Of a DNA stretch of 64,000 nt, positions 21,538 through 30,338 are shown piece by piece. The DNA comes from Myxococcales bacterium (GTDB lineage Bacteria; Myxococcota_A; Bradymonadia; UBA7976; UBA1532). The position numbers and the translations under genes were made by a program. The notes beneath the pieces were generated by a model that had not been told where the DNA came from, did no database searches, and saw nothing but the letters and a program-made list of their open reading frames with translations. Location of the stretch: contig JACKDP010000010.1 in assembly GCA_020633435.1 (NCBI GenBank), positions 186,001 through 250,000 of the forward strand. The letters run 5' to 3'. How positions within the stretch are numbered: the stretch's first letter is position 1; each line of letters begins with the position of its first letter.

Positions 21538-23577
21538 TCAGCGGTCGAGACGCTGCTTGAGGGTCTCGACGCGGTTGCGCACGGCCTCGTACTCCAGGTG
21601 GTCGCGGCTGGCCCGCTCCAGGAAGCGCTGGTAGTGGTCGAGGGCGTCGGCGTAGCGGCGCTGCTTGAAGGCGTTGCGGCCCCGCCGCAAGAGCTGCTCC
21701 AGCTCGCGCTCGGCGGCGTTGGCCGTCGCCGGGGCGGCGGTGGCGGGGGCCGCCGGCGCCGCGGTGCGCGGGGCGGTGGGCTTGACCGGGGCCGTCGTGC
21801 GGGGCGGCGCCCGCGTCAGGGGCGGCGCGGCGGATGCCGGGGCGGCGTCGGGCGTCGCGTCGGCGGGCTCCGTCCCCACCGCCTCCACCACCACCGGCGG
21901 CGCGGCGTCCACCGTCGGCACCGCCCGGATGACGGTGGCGTCGGGCGGGGGCGCGGCGTCCACCGAGACGGGGGGCGGCGTGCTCGGCCGCTGGGTGAGC
22001 CAGACCACCGCCGCCGAGGCGAGGCCCGCCCCCAGGGCGAGCAGAATCAGCAAGGGATACGGGCGCTTGCGCGGCAACTGCAGCGGCGGGGGCGGCGGCT
22101 CGGGCTCGGGCCGGCCGCGCACCGAGGCCCGCAGGGCGGCCTCCACCGCGGGCTCCAGATCGGCGCCGGGATCGAAGTGCGGCGGCTCCGCGGGCGGGGC
22201 GGTGGTGTCGTCCATCGCCACCGCCTGGGCCAGCCCCGGCACCTCGCTGATCTGCGTCGTGACCGAGGCGTCCTCGAGGTCGTCGAGGGCCTCGCCGTGC
22301 AGCGGGTGGTCGAGGACGAGATCGAAGGAGTCGCGCCCCTCCGCCTCCATCGTCGCCACCTCGTCGCCCGGCCCCTCGTCGAAGACGTGGGTGGCCTCCA
22401 GATCGATGGAGCCGAGGACGTCGGCCTCCTGCGTGACGTCGGTGGCCACGGAGGGCACCCGCGCGCCCATGGGCATCGGCGTCAGCAGGCCCCCGAGGGA
22501 GTCCTGCAGGCGGTCCGCCCCCCGCGGCAGCACGAGGGCCGGCCAGGAGGTGCGCGACGCGGTGACGCCGAGGGCCACGGCGTCGAGCCGCTCCAGGAAG
22601 TCGGCGGCCGAGGCAGGCCGCTGCTCCGGATCGCGGTTCATCGTCGACAGGACGAGCTCCGCCAGGCCCGGCCGCAGGCGGACGGGCGGGTGCACGTCGG
22701 CCAGGGGGATGGGGTCGCGGGTGCAGCAGTAGACGATGATCTGGGTGTTGGTGCCGTCGGGGTAGGGCGAGACGCCGGCCAGCATCTCGTAGAAGATCAC
22801 CCCGAGGGCGTAGATGTCGACGCGGGCGTCCACCAGGCGCTTCTCGCCGTTGGCCAGGACGCCAGCCCCCGAGAGCACCCACGACGGCACCTGCTCGGGC
22901 GCGAGGTAGCCGGGCGTGCCGCGCAGGGCGAGGGGGTGGGTCGACGCGCGCCCGCCCGGGCCCGACAGGTCCTTCACCAGGCCGAGATCCACCAGCGTCA
23001 GCCGGCCATCCCCCCGCGGATCGAGGATGACGTTGGCCGGCTTGAGGTCCCGGTGCACCAGGCGCCGCTCGTGGAAGGCGTCGAGGGCCTCGGCGATGCG
23101 CCGCGCGATGCTGATGGCCTCCTCTTCGCCGAAGCGCCCACGCTGGCTGAGGACGTGCAGCAGGGAGGGGCCGGGGACGTACTCCATCACCAGGAACGGC
23201 AGGTTGTCGTACTCGCCGAAGTCGGTGACGCGCACCACGGAGTCGTGGCGGATGAGGGAGGCGACGCGGGCCTCCTTGATGAAGTCGCGCCGCGTCTCTT
23301 CCTTCTGCCGCTTGTCCTGATCGATCAGGGCGTCGATGTCGAGGAACTTCACGGCGAAGAGCTGGCCCAGGTGCATGTGCTGGGCGAGGTAGACCGTGCC
23401 CAGCCCGCCCTGCCCCAGCCCGCCGATCAGGTGGTAGCGGTCGCCGACGACGCGGCCGAGCAGGGGGTAGCGGCTCTTGGTCTGGTGCGCCTGCACCTCG
23501 GCCAGAGGGGCCCCGTCGCGCACGCAGTGATCGGCGCGCTCCGGGTAGGTGCTACGGCATTCCGGGCAGATCCACAC
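21538..23577 (-). CDS. Transmembrane Ser/Thr protein kinase with zinc-ribbon-like N-terminus
   Basis: 679 residues. The N-terminus MWICPECRSTYPERADHC has three Cys (4, 7, 18), like a partial zinc ribbon. The Hanks-type kinase domain runs about 46-310: Gly loop GGLGQGGLGTVY, VAIK-type FAVKFL, catalytic HRDLKPANV near 173, LVDLGLVKD (DLG instead of DFG), and GTPGYLAPEQ. A long acidic juxtamembrane region follows, then one membrane helix (about 504-526), a Pro/Ala/Thr-rich stretch and an extracytoplasmic TPR-like helix pair at the C-terminus (ALDHYQRFLERASR). It would phosphorylate cytoplasmic proteins in response to an envelope signal. The start is GTG. TATGCT at 23584-23589 (read on the minus strand) lies only 6 bases before the start, so a leaderless transcript is possible. 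Confidence 0.92.
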   Translation of the reverse strand: MWICPECRSTYPERADHCVRDGAPLAEVQAHQTKSRYPLLGRVVGDRYHLIGGLGQGGLGTVYLAQHMHLGQLFAVKFLDIDALIDQDKRQKEETRRDFIKEARVASLIRHDSVVRVTDFGEYDNLPFLVMEYVPGPSLLHVLSQRGRFGEEEAISIARRIAEALDAFHERRLVHRDLKPANVILDPRGDGRLTLVDLGLVKDLSGPGGRASTHPLALRGTPGYLAPEQVPSWVLSGAGVLANGEKRLVDARVDIYALGVIFYEMLAGVSPYPDGTNTQIIVYCCTRDPIPLADVHPPVRLRPGLAELVLSTMNRDPEQRPASAADFLERLDAVALGVTASRTSWPALVLPRGADRLQDSLGGLLTPMPMGARVPSVATDVTQEADVLGSIDLEATHVFDEGPGDEVATMEAEGRDSFDLVLDHPLHGEALDDLEDASVTTQISEVPGLAQAVAMDDTTAPPAEPPHFDPGADLEPAVEAALRASVRGRPEPEPPPPPLQLPRKRPYPLLILLALGAGLASAAVVWLTQRPSTPPPVSVDAAPPPDATVIRAVPTVDAAPPVVVEAVGTEPADATPDAAPASAAPPLTRAPPRTTAPVKPTAPRTAAPAAPATAAPATANAAERELEQLLRRGRNAFKQRRYADALDHYQRFLERASRDHLEYEAVRNRVETLKQRLDR

Positions 23578-23693
23578 CGGCGGAGCATACCGGGCCGGCG
23601 CGGCGAAGGGGAGGGGGTGTGTTCACGGGGCGTGTCGGCCCGGTGACGCCCGGGGTGGGCGCCGCCAAGTGGCCGGACTTCAACGGGTTTATG

Positions 23694-25061
23694 TCAGGCC
23701 CGCAGCAGGGCCGGCACCGGCGGGACGCGCAGGTCGGGGGCGTCACCCAGGCCGACCTCCTCCAGCAGCGTGCGCAGGATGTGCTCCGGGCGGATGATCT
23801 CGCCCTCCGCCGAGGCCTGGCCGGTGCGCAGGTCCACCTTCTCGGGGTTGAGGCCCGTGTCGGAGGAGCGGCCGATGATCTGGCCACCGCGCACGCCGCC
23901 GCCGCCGATGAAGCAGGCGTTGGTGAGGCTGTGGTCGCGGCCGCCGCGGTCGTTGAGCAGGGCGGTGCGGCTGAACTCCGAGAAGCCGATGACGACGGTG
24001 TGGTCGAGCCAGCTCGAGCCGGTGCCGCGGTACTCGGCGGCGGCCAGCCGCTCCATGAGCCGGCTCACGGCGTTGAAGCCGCGCTCCTGGCGGGGGCCCT
24101 GCTCGCGCTCCCACTCGTCGAAGTGGGTGTCGAGGCCCTGGGCCACCTCGATGCTCGCGCAGCGGCTCACGCCCCCCATGATCGCCTGGGCGGCGAAGGC
24201 GGCCTGGACCTCCGGGGAGGTGTCGGTGCGCGCGAAGCCGAAGTGGTCGCGCAGCTCGGCCATCTCGGGGGTGCGGGCGTCGAAGTCGAAGAGGCCGTCG
24301 AGGGCCGAGCCCACCATGTCGGCGGCCTTGAGGCGCGACTGCTCGGCCGCCCGCCGGAAGGCCGAGGCCCGGGCCGGGGGGCAGTCGGCGTGGTCGCGCA
24401 GGTGCGCCCCCACCTGGCGCGCGGCGGCGCCGGGCAGCAGGGGCTCCTGGGGCCGGAGGGCCCGCAGCAGGTCGGGCACCGAGTTGACCCGCAGCGCCGT
24501 GGCGAAGGCGGGCTGGTCCTTGTTGTACGACTCGACCTGCAGGGACAGGTTGGGGATGGGCTCGCGCTCCCCCAGGTGCGAGGCCAGCCAGACCGCGCCG
24601 CTGGACCCGCGGGCCTGCAGTCCGGCGGGGGGCTTGCCCGTCAGGAAGCGGCGGCGCCCCACCTCATGGGTGAGGGTGTCCATGCTCATGCCGCGGATGA
24701 CGGAGACGCGCCCGGCGTCGAACTGGCGGCGCAGGTCGCCGATGTGCGGCCCGAAGAGGGTGCCGTCGGCGGCCTCCCGCAGCAGGCCGTCGCCGCTCTG
24801 CAGCAGCTCGTAGCCCGGCTGGATGCGGGTCACGCGGTAGTTGGTGTTGTTGAAGAGGCGGGGATCGCGGGGATCGAGGCCCAGCATGATGTCCCAGCCG
24901 CCGTTGAAGTAGCAGAAGACGTAGTAGCGATCCGGGGCGTCGGGGTTCGCCTGGGCGCTCGCGAGCCGCGAGAGCGCGCCGAAGCCCGCCGCGCCCAGGG
25001 CGGCCGCTCCCCCCAAGACTGCGGAACCCTTGAGGAATCCCCGTCGACTGATGCGGTCCAT
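23694..25061 (-). CDS. Tat-exported DUF1501 protein
   Basis: 455 residues. MDRISRRGFLKGSAVLGG is a classic twin-arginine signal, so the protein is exported folded. The rest matches DUF1501, an alkaline-phosphatase-superfamily fold of unknown substrate, with FCYFNGGWDIMLGLD near the start and HTVVIGFSEFSRTALLND plus GGRDHSL near residues 350-380. It is the last gene of a four-gene operon, 12 bases after the lipoprotein gene; its ribosome site gaggag overlaps that gene's stop. In Planctomycetes and Myxococcota DUF1501 genes usually sit beside DUF1549-type and cytochrome-c genes, as here. Function remains undetermined. Confidence 0.92.
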   Translation of the reverse strand: MDRISRRGFLKGSAVLGGAAALGAAGFGALSRLASAQANPDAPDRYYVFCYFNGGWDIMLGLDPRDPRLFNNTNYRVTRIQPGYELLQSGDGLLREAADGTLFGPHIGDLRRQFDAGRVSVIRGMSMDTLTHEVGRRRFLTGKPPAGLQARGSSGAVWLASHLGEREPIPNLSLQVESYNKDQPAFATALRVNSVPDLLRALRPQEPLLPGAAARQVGAHLRDHADCPPARASAFRRAAEQSRLKAADMVGSALDGLFDFDARTPEMAELRDHFGFARTDTSPEVQAAFAAQAIMGGVSRCASIEVAQGLDTHFDEWEREQGPRQERGFNAVSRLMERLAAAEYRGTGSSWLDHTVVIGFSEFSRTALLNDRGGRDHSLTNACFIGGGGVRGGQIIGRSSDTGLNPEKVDLRTGQASAEGEIIRPEHILRTLLEEVGLGDAPDLRVPPVPALLRA

Positions 25062-25073
25062 CGGCGATGCTCC

Positions 25074-25793
25074 TCAGTAGCTGTAGAAGTCGGGGTGGGT
25101 GTAGAGGGCGACGCACACGCTCTGCCAGCTCACGACCGGATCCCCCGTCACGAAGTCCACCGACGCGCGCAGCCAGCGCCACGTGGCGAGGCTCCCGGCG
25201 TCGAGGGTGTGGCCGTGGAAGCGGCGGACGAGGCGCTGGAGGTTGGCGTCGATGGCGGCGTCGTCGTCGGTGCCGTCGGCCTGGACGCCGCGCAGCAGCA
25301 CGCGCTCGTCGTCGGCCCGCTCGAAGTCGGCCTCCACGATGCGGCCGCAGACGGAGCGGGCGGCGTCGTCGAGGAACTTCAAGAACAGCGCGGACGGCTC
25401 CAGATCCTCGGTGGTGACCTGGAAGTAGTCGGGCCGGCCGAGGGTGGCGGCCAGCTCGTCAAAGAGGTCCACCTCGGTGTTGCCGCGCGTCTCCATCCAG
25501 CCCGTGCCGCCGCTCGCCTGGAGGACGGCGGCCTTGAGCTGGTCGAGATCCATGCGGCGGCGCGGGCGGGCGGTGACCTCGGCGGCCGGGCGCAGATCGG
25601 TGGCCACGGGCTCGCCGACCTCGACGGGGCGCGTGGGGGGCGGATCCCGCTCGATCACCGCGCGGCCGGGCAGGGCGCCGCGGGGCGCGGGCGCCGCAGC
25701 GCCGGAGGGGGCGCCGGGAGGGGCGTCGGGGGTGGCCCCGGGATCACAGGCCGTCAGGGCGAGCAGGCCCGCCAGGGCGAGGCGCGTCTTCAT
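25074..25793 (-). CDS. Lipoprotein of the DUF1501 operon, unrecognised
   Basis: 239 residues. MKTRLALAGLLALTAC is a lipoprotein signal (acceptor Cys16), followed by a Pro/Ala/Gly linker to about residue 75. The folded part (about 80-239) is mostly helical and contains DLFDELAATLGRPDYF and ALFLKFLDDAARSVCGRI. It ends VSWQSVCVALYTHPDFYSY, a motif also seen at the ends of DUF1549/DUF1800-type proteins (…hPDFl.r). It might therefore be a diverged C-terminal half of such a protein. Its ATG overlaps the upstream stop by one base (TGATG), so translation is coupled. Confidence 0.75.
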   Translation of the reverse strand: MKTRLALAGLLALTACDPGATPDAPPGAPSGAAAPAPRGALPGRAVIERDPPPTRPVEVGEPVATDLRPAAEVTARPRRRMDLDQLKAAVLQASGGTGWMETRGNTEVDLFDELAATLGRPDYFQVTTEDLEPSALFLKFLDDAARSVCGRIVEADFERADDERVLLRGVQADGTDDDAAIDANLQRLVRRFHGHTLDAGSLATWRWLRASVDFVTGDPVVSWQSVCVALYTHPDFYSY

Positions 25794-27340
25794 CAGCGGA
25801 CCCTCCGGTAGCGGGGGCTCTGGACGATGGCCCGGACCAGGTCGCGGTAGTGGTAGCCGCCGGCCACGAACTCGCGGGTCAGGCCCGCCAGCCAGTCGGC
25901 GTCCCCCTCGTCGGGGGTGCGGCCCAGCAGCCACTCGGCGGTGCGCCGGGCGACGCAGGCCGGCAGGCGGTTGCTGGCCACCTCCGTCAGCGCGAGCAGC
26001 CGGGGCCCGGCCTCGACGTTGCGCTCATGCTCGGGGCGGCGGAACGAGTAGGCCTTCAGCTTGCCCAGGTAGGGCTCCTCCTGGGGCGACAGCGTCTCCG
26101 TCAGGTAGAAGCGGCGGCACTCCGTGGAGCACTGCTGGCCGCGCAGCGCGCAGACCTCGCAGTCCTCGCGGGTGGGCGGGAAGCTCGCGGCGCTCAGGTA
26201 GCCCATGCCCTGCTCCGTCCAGCGGCCCCAGTGGGAGGCCGACGGCTCCAGCAGCGCGTGGCAGTAGGCGCAGCCGCTGCGCTGCTGCAGATCGGGGTTC
26301 GTCACGTCGGCGTCGACCCCCTCCAGGCCCGCGTCGGGCGGGGTGAAGGGCGAGCACAGGAAGGCATCGTGGAAGCGGTTGGCCCGCGAGCGGTTCGTCT
26401 GGAACCGCAGCAGCCAGGCGGGCCGCGTCAGGATGCCGGCGTGGGCCTCGGGCAGGGTGACCTCGACCCAGGTGTCCTCGTCGGTGAAGGCCAGATCGGG
26501 CAGCCGATCCTTGTCCATGGGCAGGGGCTCGATCTGGAACCGGCTCATGGTGCTCTGGTGGCGATAGAAGTAGGCGAGGGGCCCGTTGATGAAGGCCCGC
26601 CGGGTGGTGAAGAGGTCCGTATAGGGGCGATTTTCCTCGAAGATCGCCTGGAGCAGCTTCTCCATGGCCGTGGTCATGGCCCGGTTGACGGCCAGGTGCG
26701 TCAGGCCGACGGTGCACCAGCGCAGGTCGGGGCCGCAGCCGCAGCCGGCGTCCTGGAAGCCGGCGGTGGTGGCGCAGTCGGTGCCCTCCACCGAGGCGGC
26801 CTCGGCCTGGGCGTCGAAGGCGCAGACGCGGATGGGCGCGTCGGGGGCCCAGTACGGCGCCACCTCCACGTAGCCCTCGACGCGGGCGCCGTCCACGAGC
26901 CGCGTGAGGATGGCGCCATCCTCGCCGAAGCGGGCGGGGGCGTTCTCGCAGGGCACGATGTCGCCGCGGTACATGCGCGCCAGGTTGCGCCGCCAGTACC
27001 GCCCGCCCACCGCCTGCAGCGAGGCGTTGACCTGGAGCAGCCGCAGGCTCTCGAGGTTGGGCCAGAGCAGGGCGCGGTGGCGGCGCACGACGCGCTGGGC
27101 GAACTCGGGGCCCGAGAGCCAGGCGTCCAGCACCGCGTCCGGCAGGTCCTCGGCCTCCGCGATGGCCGCCAGCTCCTCCTCCGAGGGCAGGCGCCCGCGC
27201 AGATCGAGGCTGAGGGCCCGGGCGAGTCGATCCCGATCCAGCACCGGCTCGTCGGGGGCGCAGCGCAGCGCCTCCGACGGGGTCTGGGCGAAGGCGGTGG
27301 CGCTCAGCAGCGCCACCAGGACGAGAGACAGTCCTCTCAA
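25793..27340 (-). CDS. DUF1549-like exported protein with CxxCH haem motif
   Basis: 515 residues from a TTG start that overlaps the upstream stop (TTGA). The signal peptide is LRGLSLVLVALLSATAFA. The N-terminal region LRGRLPSEEELAAIAEA resembles DUF1549 (usual form LTGLPPTPEE), followed by FAQRVVRRHRALLWPN. Three Cys clusters are visible: CGCGPDLRWC near 205, a c-type haem motif CAYCH near 370, and CEVCALRGQQCSTEC near 410. The C-terminus DLVRAIVQSPRYRRVR is like DUF1585/DUF1800 endings. Periplasmic or surface electron-transfer or hydrolase role is inferred from context with the cytochrome-like first gene and DUF1501. The frame is open far upstream, but only as an overlap of the preceding gene. 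Confidence 0.75.
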   Translation of the reverse strand: MRGLSLVLVALLSATAFAQTPSEALRCAPDEPVLDRDRLARALSLDLRGRLPSEEELAAIAEAEDLPDAVLDAWLSGPEFAQRVVRRHRALLWPNLESLRLLQVNASLQAVGGRYWRRNLARMYRGDIVPCENAPARFGEDGAILTRLVDGARVEGYVEVAPYWAPDAPIRVCAFDAQAEAASVEGTDCATTAGFQDAGCGCGPDLRWCTVGLTHLAVNRAMTTAMEKLLQAIFEENRPYTDLFTTRRAFINGPLAYFYRHQSTMSRFQIEPLPMDKDRLPDLAFTDEDTWVEVTLPEAHAGILTRPAWLLRFQTNRSRANRFHDAFLCSPFTPPDAGLEGVDADVTNPDLQQRSGCAYCHALLEPSASHWGRWTEQGMGYLSAASFPPTREDCEVCALRGQQCSTECRRFYLTETLSPQEEPYLGKLKAYSFRRPEHERNVEAGPRLLALTEVASNRLPACVARRTAEWLLGRTPDEGDADWLAGLTREFVAGGYHYRDLVRAIVQSPRYRRVR

Positions 27341-28896
27341 GGCCACTCCTCCGGCATGTCGGCCGCCCGCCAGGCGTCCAGCAGCTCCACCTCGGCGGCC
27401 GTGAGGGGCGCGCGCCCCAGGGGCATGCGGCCCGTCCGCACGGCGTCGAGGATGCGATCGATGAGGGGGCGCCACTGGTCGCTCTGGTAGAGCGGGCGCG
27501 CGGCGGCGCCCTGCCCGTGGCACATGCCGCACTGGCGCACGGCGATGGGGTGGACGTCCTCGGCCCAGGTGGTGACCTGGCTCTGGAAGCGCGCCTCGGC
27601 CCGGGCCTGCACGCCGTCGTCCCAGGTGACGACCACCGCGAGGGTGTGGGCGCCGCGGCCGAGGTCGAAGGGCGAGAGCGCCACGCGCCAGGGGGCGGCG
27701 CCGGTGACTTCCACGGGGGCGTCGTCCACCGTCACGGCCACCGCCGTCACGCGCTCGGGCAGCGAGGGCCGCACCACGGCCTCGCCGTCGCGCAGCAGGG
27801 GCGCGGTGGGGGCGTCGACGCTCACGAGGCGGCCCAGGGGCACGCGCCAGAGGCCGCCGGGCCCCGCCACCAGCGCGCCGCCGTCGGCGTCCACCGCCAG
27901 GGCGTCGCCGGTGGGGGCGTCCAGGTAGCGGCGCAGGCGGTGGTCGCGCAGGTGCCAGAGCTGATCCGGGGTGCGCAGCCAGACGCCGGGGGTGGCCGGG
28001 CCGGCCGCGGCGTCCACGGGGGCGAAGGGCAGGGCCACGGGCGTCCACCACAGGTCGTCGCCGAGCCACCAGAGCGTCTCGTCCACCACGGCCCAGGCGT
28101 CCCCGGCGCCATCCACCGCCACGCCGGCGCCGGCGGGCAGGCCGCCGGTGGTCAGCGCGACGAGCGGATCGCCGGCCAGGCGGTAGGTGGCGTCCCCGGC
28201 CCCGACCCAGAGGCCGTCGCCGTCGACGGCGAGCGTGGCGTCCCCGGCGGGCAGGCCCGCGGGCCGGACCGGCCGCAAGTCACCGGCCTGCCAAAGAAAA
28301 AGTCCGTCCGTGGTGGCGAGCCACAGGGCATCCCCCACGGCCGCCACGTCGACGACGGGGGGCAGGTGGTCGCCCAGGGGGGAGGCGAGCAGGGCGGCGT
28401 CCACCTGCACGTAGACCTCGCCGCCGGCCGCCACGACCAGGGTGTCCTCGACCCGGGCCGCGCCGGTGAGGCCCGCCGCGTCGCCCGCGAGGGGCTGGTC
28501 GCCCACGAAGAGGCCGTCGGCGCGCTCCGTGACGACGTCGCGCCCGGCGACGACGAGGGCCTGCACGGCCGAGCGGCTCAGGGCCTCGGGCGTGGCGGGC
28601 ACGGGCTCGTCTTCGACGATGGGCGTGGGGCCGGCGTCCGGAGCGGCGGCGTCGGGCGGGAGATCCGCGGCGTCGGCGGGCGGCTCGGCGGCGTCGGCCG
28701 GCGGGGGCGCGGCGTCGCCCAGGTCGCCCGTGTCGCCGGGCGGGGGGGCGCCGTCGTCGACCGCCGGCGCGGCGTCGGGCGCCACCACCTCGCCGTCGAT
28801 GGCCGCGTCCGCCATGGGGTCGGGCGTGGGCCCCTCATCGGCCCCGGCGCACGCGAGCAGCGCCAGGAAGGGCAACATGATCAACAGCCTGGCCAT
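27337..28896 (-). CDS. Lipoprotein with C-terminal cytochrome-c motif
   Basis: 519 residues. MARLLIMLPFLALLAC is a lipoprotein signal, followed by about 75 residues of Asp/Ala/Pro linker. The middle (about 100-380) is a series of short beta repeats such as GDALWLATTDGLFLW and DGDGLWVGAGDATYRL, consistent with a beta-propeller. A small Ig-like unit comes next, then a C-terminal CGMCHG haem motif near 465 in a segment like planctomycete PSCyt1 cytochromes (distal RMPLGRAPL). It is the first gene of the DUF1501 operon, with a strong ggaggaggt ribosome site. It diverges from the CoA-transferase gene across 127 bases. Confidence 0.8.
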   Translation of the reverse strand: MARLLIMLPFLALLACAGADEGPTPDPMADAAIDGEVVAPDAAPAVDDGAPPPGDTGDLGDAAPPPADAAEPPADAADLPPDAAAPDAGPTPIVEDEPVPATPEALSRSAVQALVVAGRDVVTERADGLFVGDQPLAGDAAGLTGAARVEDTLVVAAGGEVYVQVDAALLASPLGDHLPPVVDVAAVGDALWLATTDGLFLWQAGDLRPVRPAGLPAGDATLAVDGDGLWVGAGDATYRLAGDPLVALTTGGLPAGAGVAVDGAGDAWAVVDETLWWLGDDLWWTPVALPFAPVDAAAGPATPGVWLRTPDQLWHLRDHRLRRYLDAPTGDALAVDADGGALVAGPGGLWRVPLGRLVSVDAPTAPLLRDGEAVVRPSLPERVTAVAVTVDDAPVEVTGAAPWRVALSPFDLGRGAHTLAVVVTWDDGVQARAEARFQSQVTTWAEDVHPIAVRQCGMCHGQGAAARPLYQSDQWRPLIDRILDAVRTGRMPLGRAPLTAAEVELLDAWRAADMPEEWP

Positions 28897-28955
28897 GGGA
28901 GACCTCCTCCACCTCGCAGGGTGGCAAGGCCGGGGGGGTGGGCGCAATCCCGACA

Positions 28956-28984
28956 TTGCCTGGGGCCGCGCCACCCCCTAAGGT
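28956..28984 (+). promoter_or_regulatory. Sigma-70-like promoter of the CoA-transferase gene
   Basis: TTGCCT (28956-28961) and TAAGGT (28979-28984) are spaced by exactly 17 bases, and the -10 lies 39 bases before the ATG at 29024. It matches the sigma-70 consensus at several positions. Found by eye only. Confidence 0.4.
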
Positions 28985-29023
28985 GCGCGCCGCGCCCGGG
29001 GAGTGGCGCCACGGAGGAGCGGC

Positions 29024-30304
29024 ATGAAGTGGGTCTCGGCGGCAGAGGCGGTGTCGGTCATCGAGTCCGGGCAGCGCGTGTTCGTGCACACGGCGGCGGC
29101 GGCCCCCCAGCAGCTCATCGCCGCGATGACGGCCCGGGCGCCGGAGCTGCGCGGCGTCGAGGTGGTGCACCTGCACACCGAGGGCCCCGCGCCCTACGCC
29201 GCGCCGGGCATGGAGGCGAGCTTCCGGCCCCACGTCTTCTTCGTGGCCGCCAACATGCGCGCCGCCGTCGCCGAGGGTCGCGCCGACTACATCCCCGTGT
29301 TCCTGAGCGAGGTGCCCGGGCTCTTCCGCCGCGGGGTGCTGCCCCTCGACGTGGCGATGGTCCAGGTCTCGCCGCCGGACCACCACGGCTTCTGCTCCCT
29401 CGGCGTGTCGGTGGACGCCTCGCTGGCCGCCGTGCAGACCGCCCGCGTCGTCATCGCCCAGGTCAACCCGCACATGCCCCGCACCCACGGGGACGGCCTC
29501 ATCCACATCCGCCGCCTGCAGTACGCCGTGGCGGTCGACGAGCCCCTGCCGGCCCACGATCCGCCCGCGCTGTCGGCCATCGAGCACGCCATCGGCGGCC
29601 ACGTCGCCGGCCTGGTGGAGGACGGGGCGACCCTGCAGATGGGCATCGGCGCCATCCCCGACGCCGTCCTCGCGGCCCTCATCCACCACAAGGATCTGGG
29701 CGTGCACACCGAGATGTTCTCGGACGGGCTCATCGACCTCGTGGAGCGCGGCGTCATCACCGGGAAGCACAAGCGCCGGCACCCGGGCCGCATCGTGGCC
29801 AGCTTCCTCATGGGCAGCCGCCGCCTCTACGACTTCGTGGATGACAACCCCCTGGTGGCGGTCATCGACTCGGCCTACGTCAACGACTCGGCCATCATCC
29901 GCAAGAACCCGCGGGTCACCGCCATCAACAGCGCCCTCGAGGTCGACCTGACCGGCCAGGTCTGCGCCGACTCCATCGGCACCCGCCAGTACTCGGGGGT
30001 GGGTGGCCAGATGGACTTCATCCGCGGGGCGTCCCTCTCGGAGGGGGGCAAGCCCATCATCGCGCTGCCCTCGGCCACCAGCCACGGCGTCTCGCGCATC
30101 GTGCCCTTCCTGAAGGAGGGGGCGGGCGTCGTGACGACCCGCGCGCACGTGCACTACGTCGTCACGGAGTACGGCGTCGCCGACCTGTACGGCAAGACGC
30201 TCTGCCAGCGCGCCCGCGCCCTCATCGAGGTGGCGCACCCCGACCACCGCGAGGCGCTGTCGCGGGCGGCGGCGGCCCGGTTCCCCAAGCACGGCTTCTG
30301 CTGA
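29024..30304 (+). CDS. Acetyl-CoA hydrolase/transferase family (4-hydroxybutyrate CoA-transferase-like)
   Basis: 426 residues, the usual length for this class I CoA-transferase family, which moves CoA from acetyl-CoA to a carboxylic acid through a glutamyl-CoA intermediate. The catalytic Glu is E230 in HTEMFSDGLIDL, after the LQMGIGAIPDAV segment. Other family strings are FVHTAAAAPQ near the start, SPPDHHGFCSLG, GQVCADSIG, YSGVGGQMDF and VTEYGVADLYG. No signal peptide, so it is cytoplasmic. The ATG at 29024 has a ggagg ribosome site at 29013-29017; the in-frame ATG at 29003 is weaker. The gene is monocistronic, ending at a convergent small gene. Confidence 0.92.
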   Translation: MKWVSAAEAVSVIESGQRVFVHTAAAAPQQLIAAMTARAPELRGVEVVHLHTEGPAPYAAPGMEASFRPHVFFVAANMRAAVAEGRADYIPVFLSEVPGLFRRGVLPLDVAMVQVSPPDHHGFCSLGVSVDASLAAVQTARVVIAQVNPHMPRTHGDGLIHIRRLQYAVAVDEPLPAHDPPALSAIEHAIGGHVAGLVEDGATLQMGIGAIPDAVLAALIHHKDLGVHTEMFSDGLIDLVERGVITGKHKRRHPGRIVASFLMGSRRLYDFVDDNPLVAVIDSAYVNDSAIIRKNPRVTAINSALEVDLTGQVCADSIGTRQYSGVGGQMDFIRGASLSEGGKPIIALPSATSHGVSRIVPFLKEGAGVVTTRAHVHYVVTEYGVADLYGKTLCQRARALIEVAHPDHREALSRAAAARFPKHGFC

Positions 30305-30329
30305 AAGTCCCTGAAAAGAGGGCGCTTTC
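30303..30329. terminator. Possible hairpin between convergent genes
   Basis: gaaag (30303-30307) pairs with ctttc (30325-30329), and ccct (30309-30312) with aggg (30319-30322), around a gaaaag loop with a small bulge. It starts inside the stop codon of the CoA-transferase gene. No T-run follows. Confidence 0.3.
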
Positions 30330-30338
30330 CGGGGGGGG

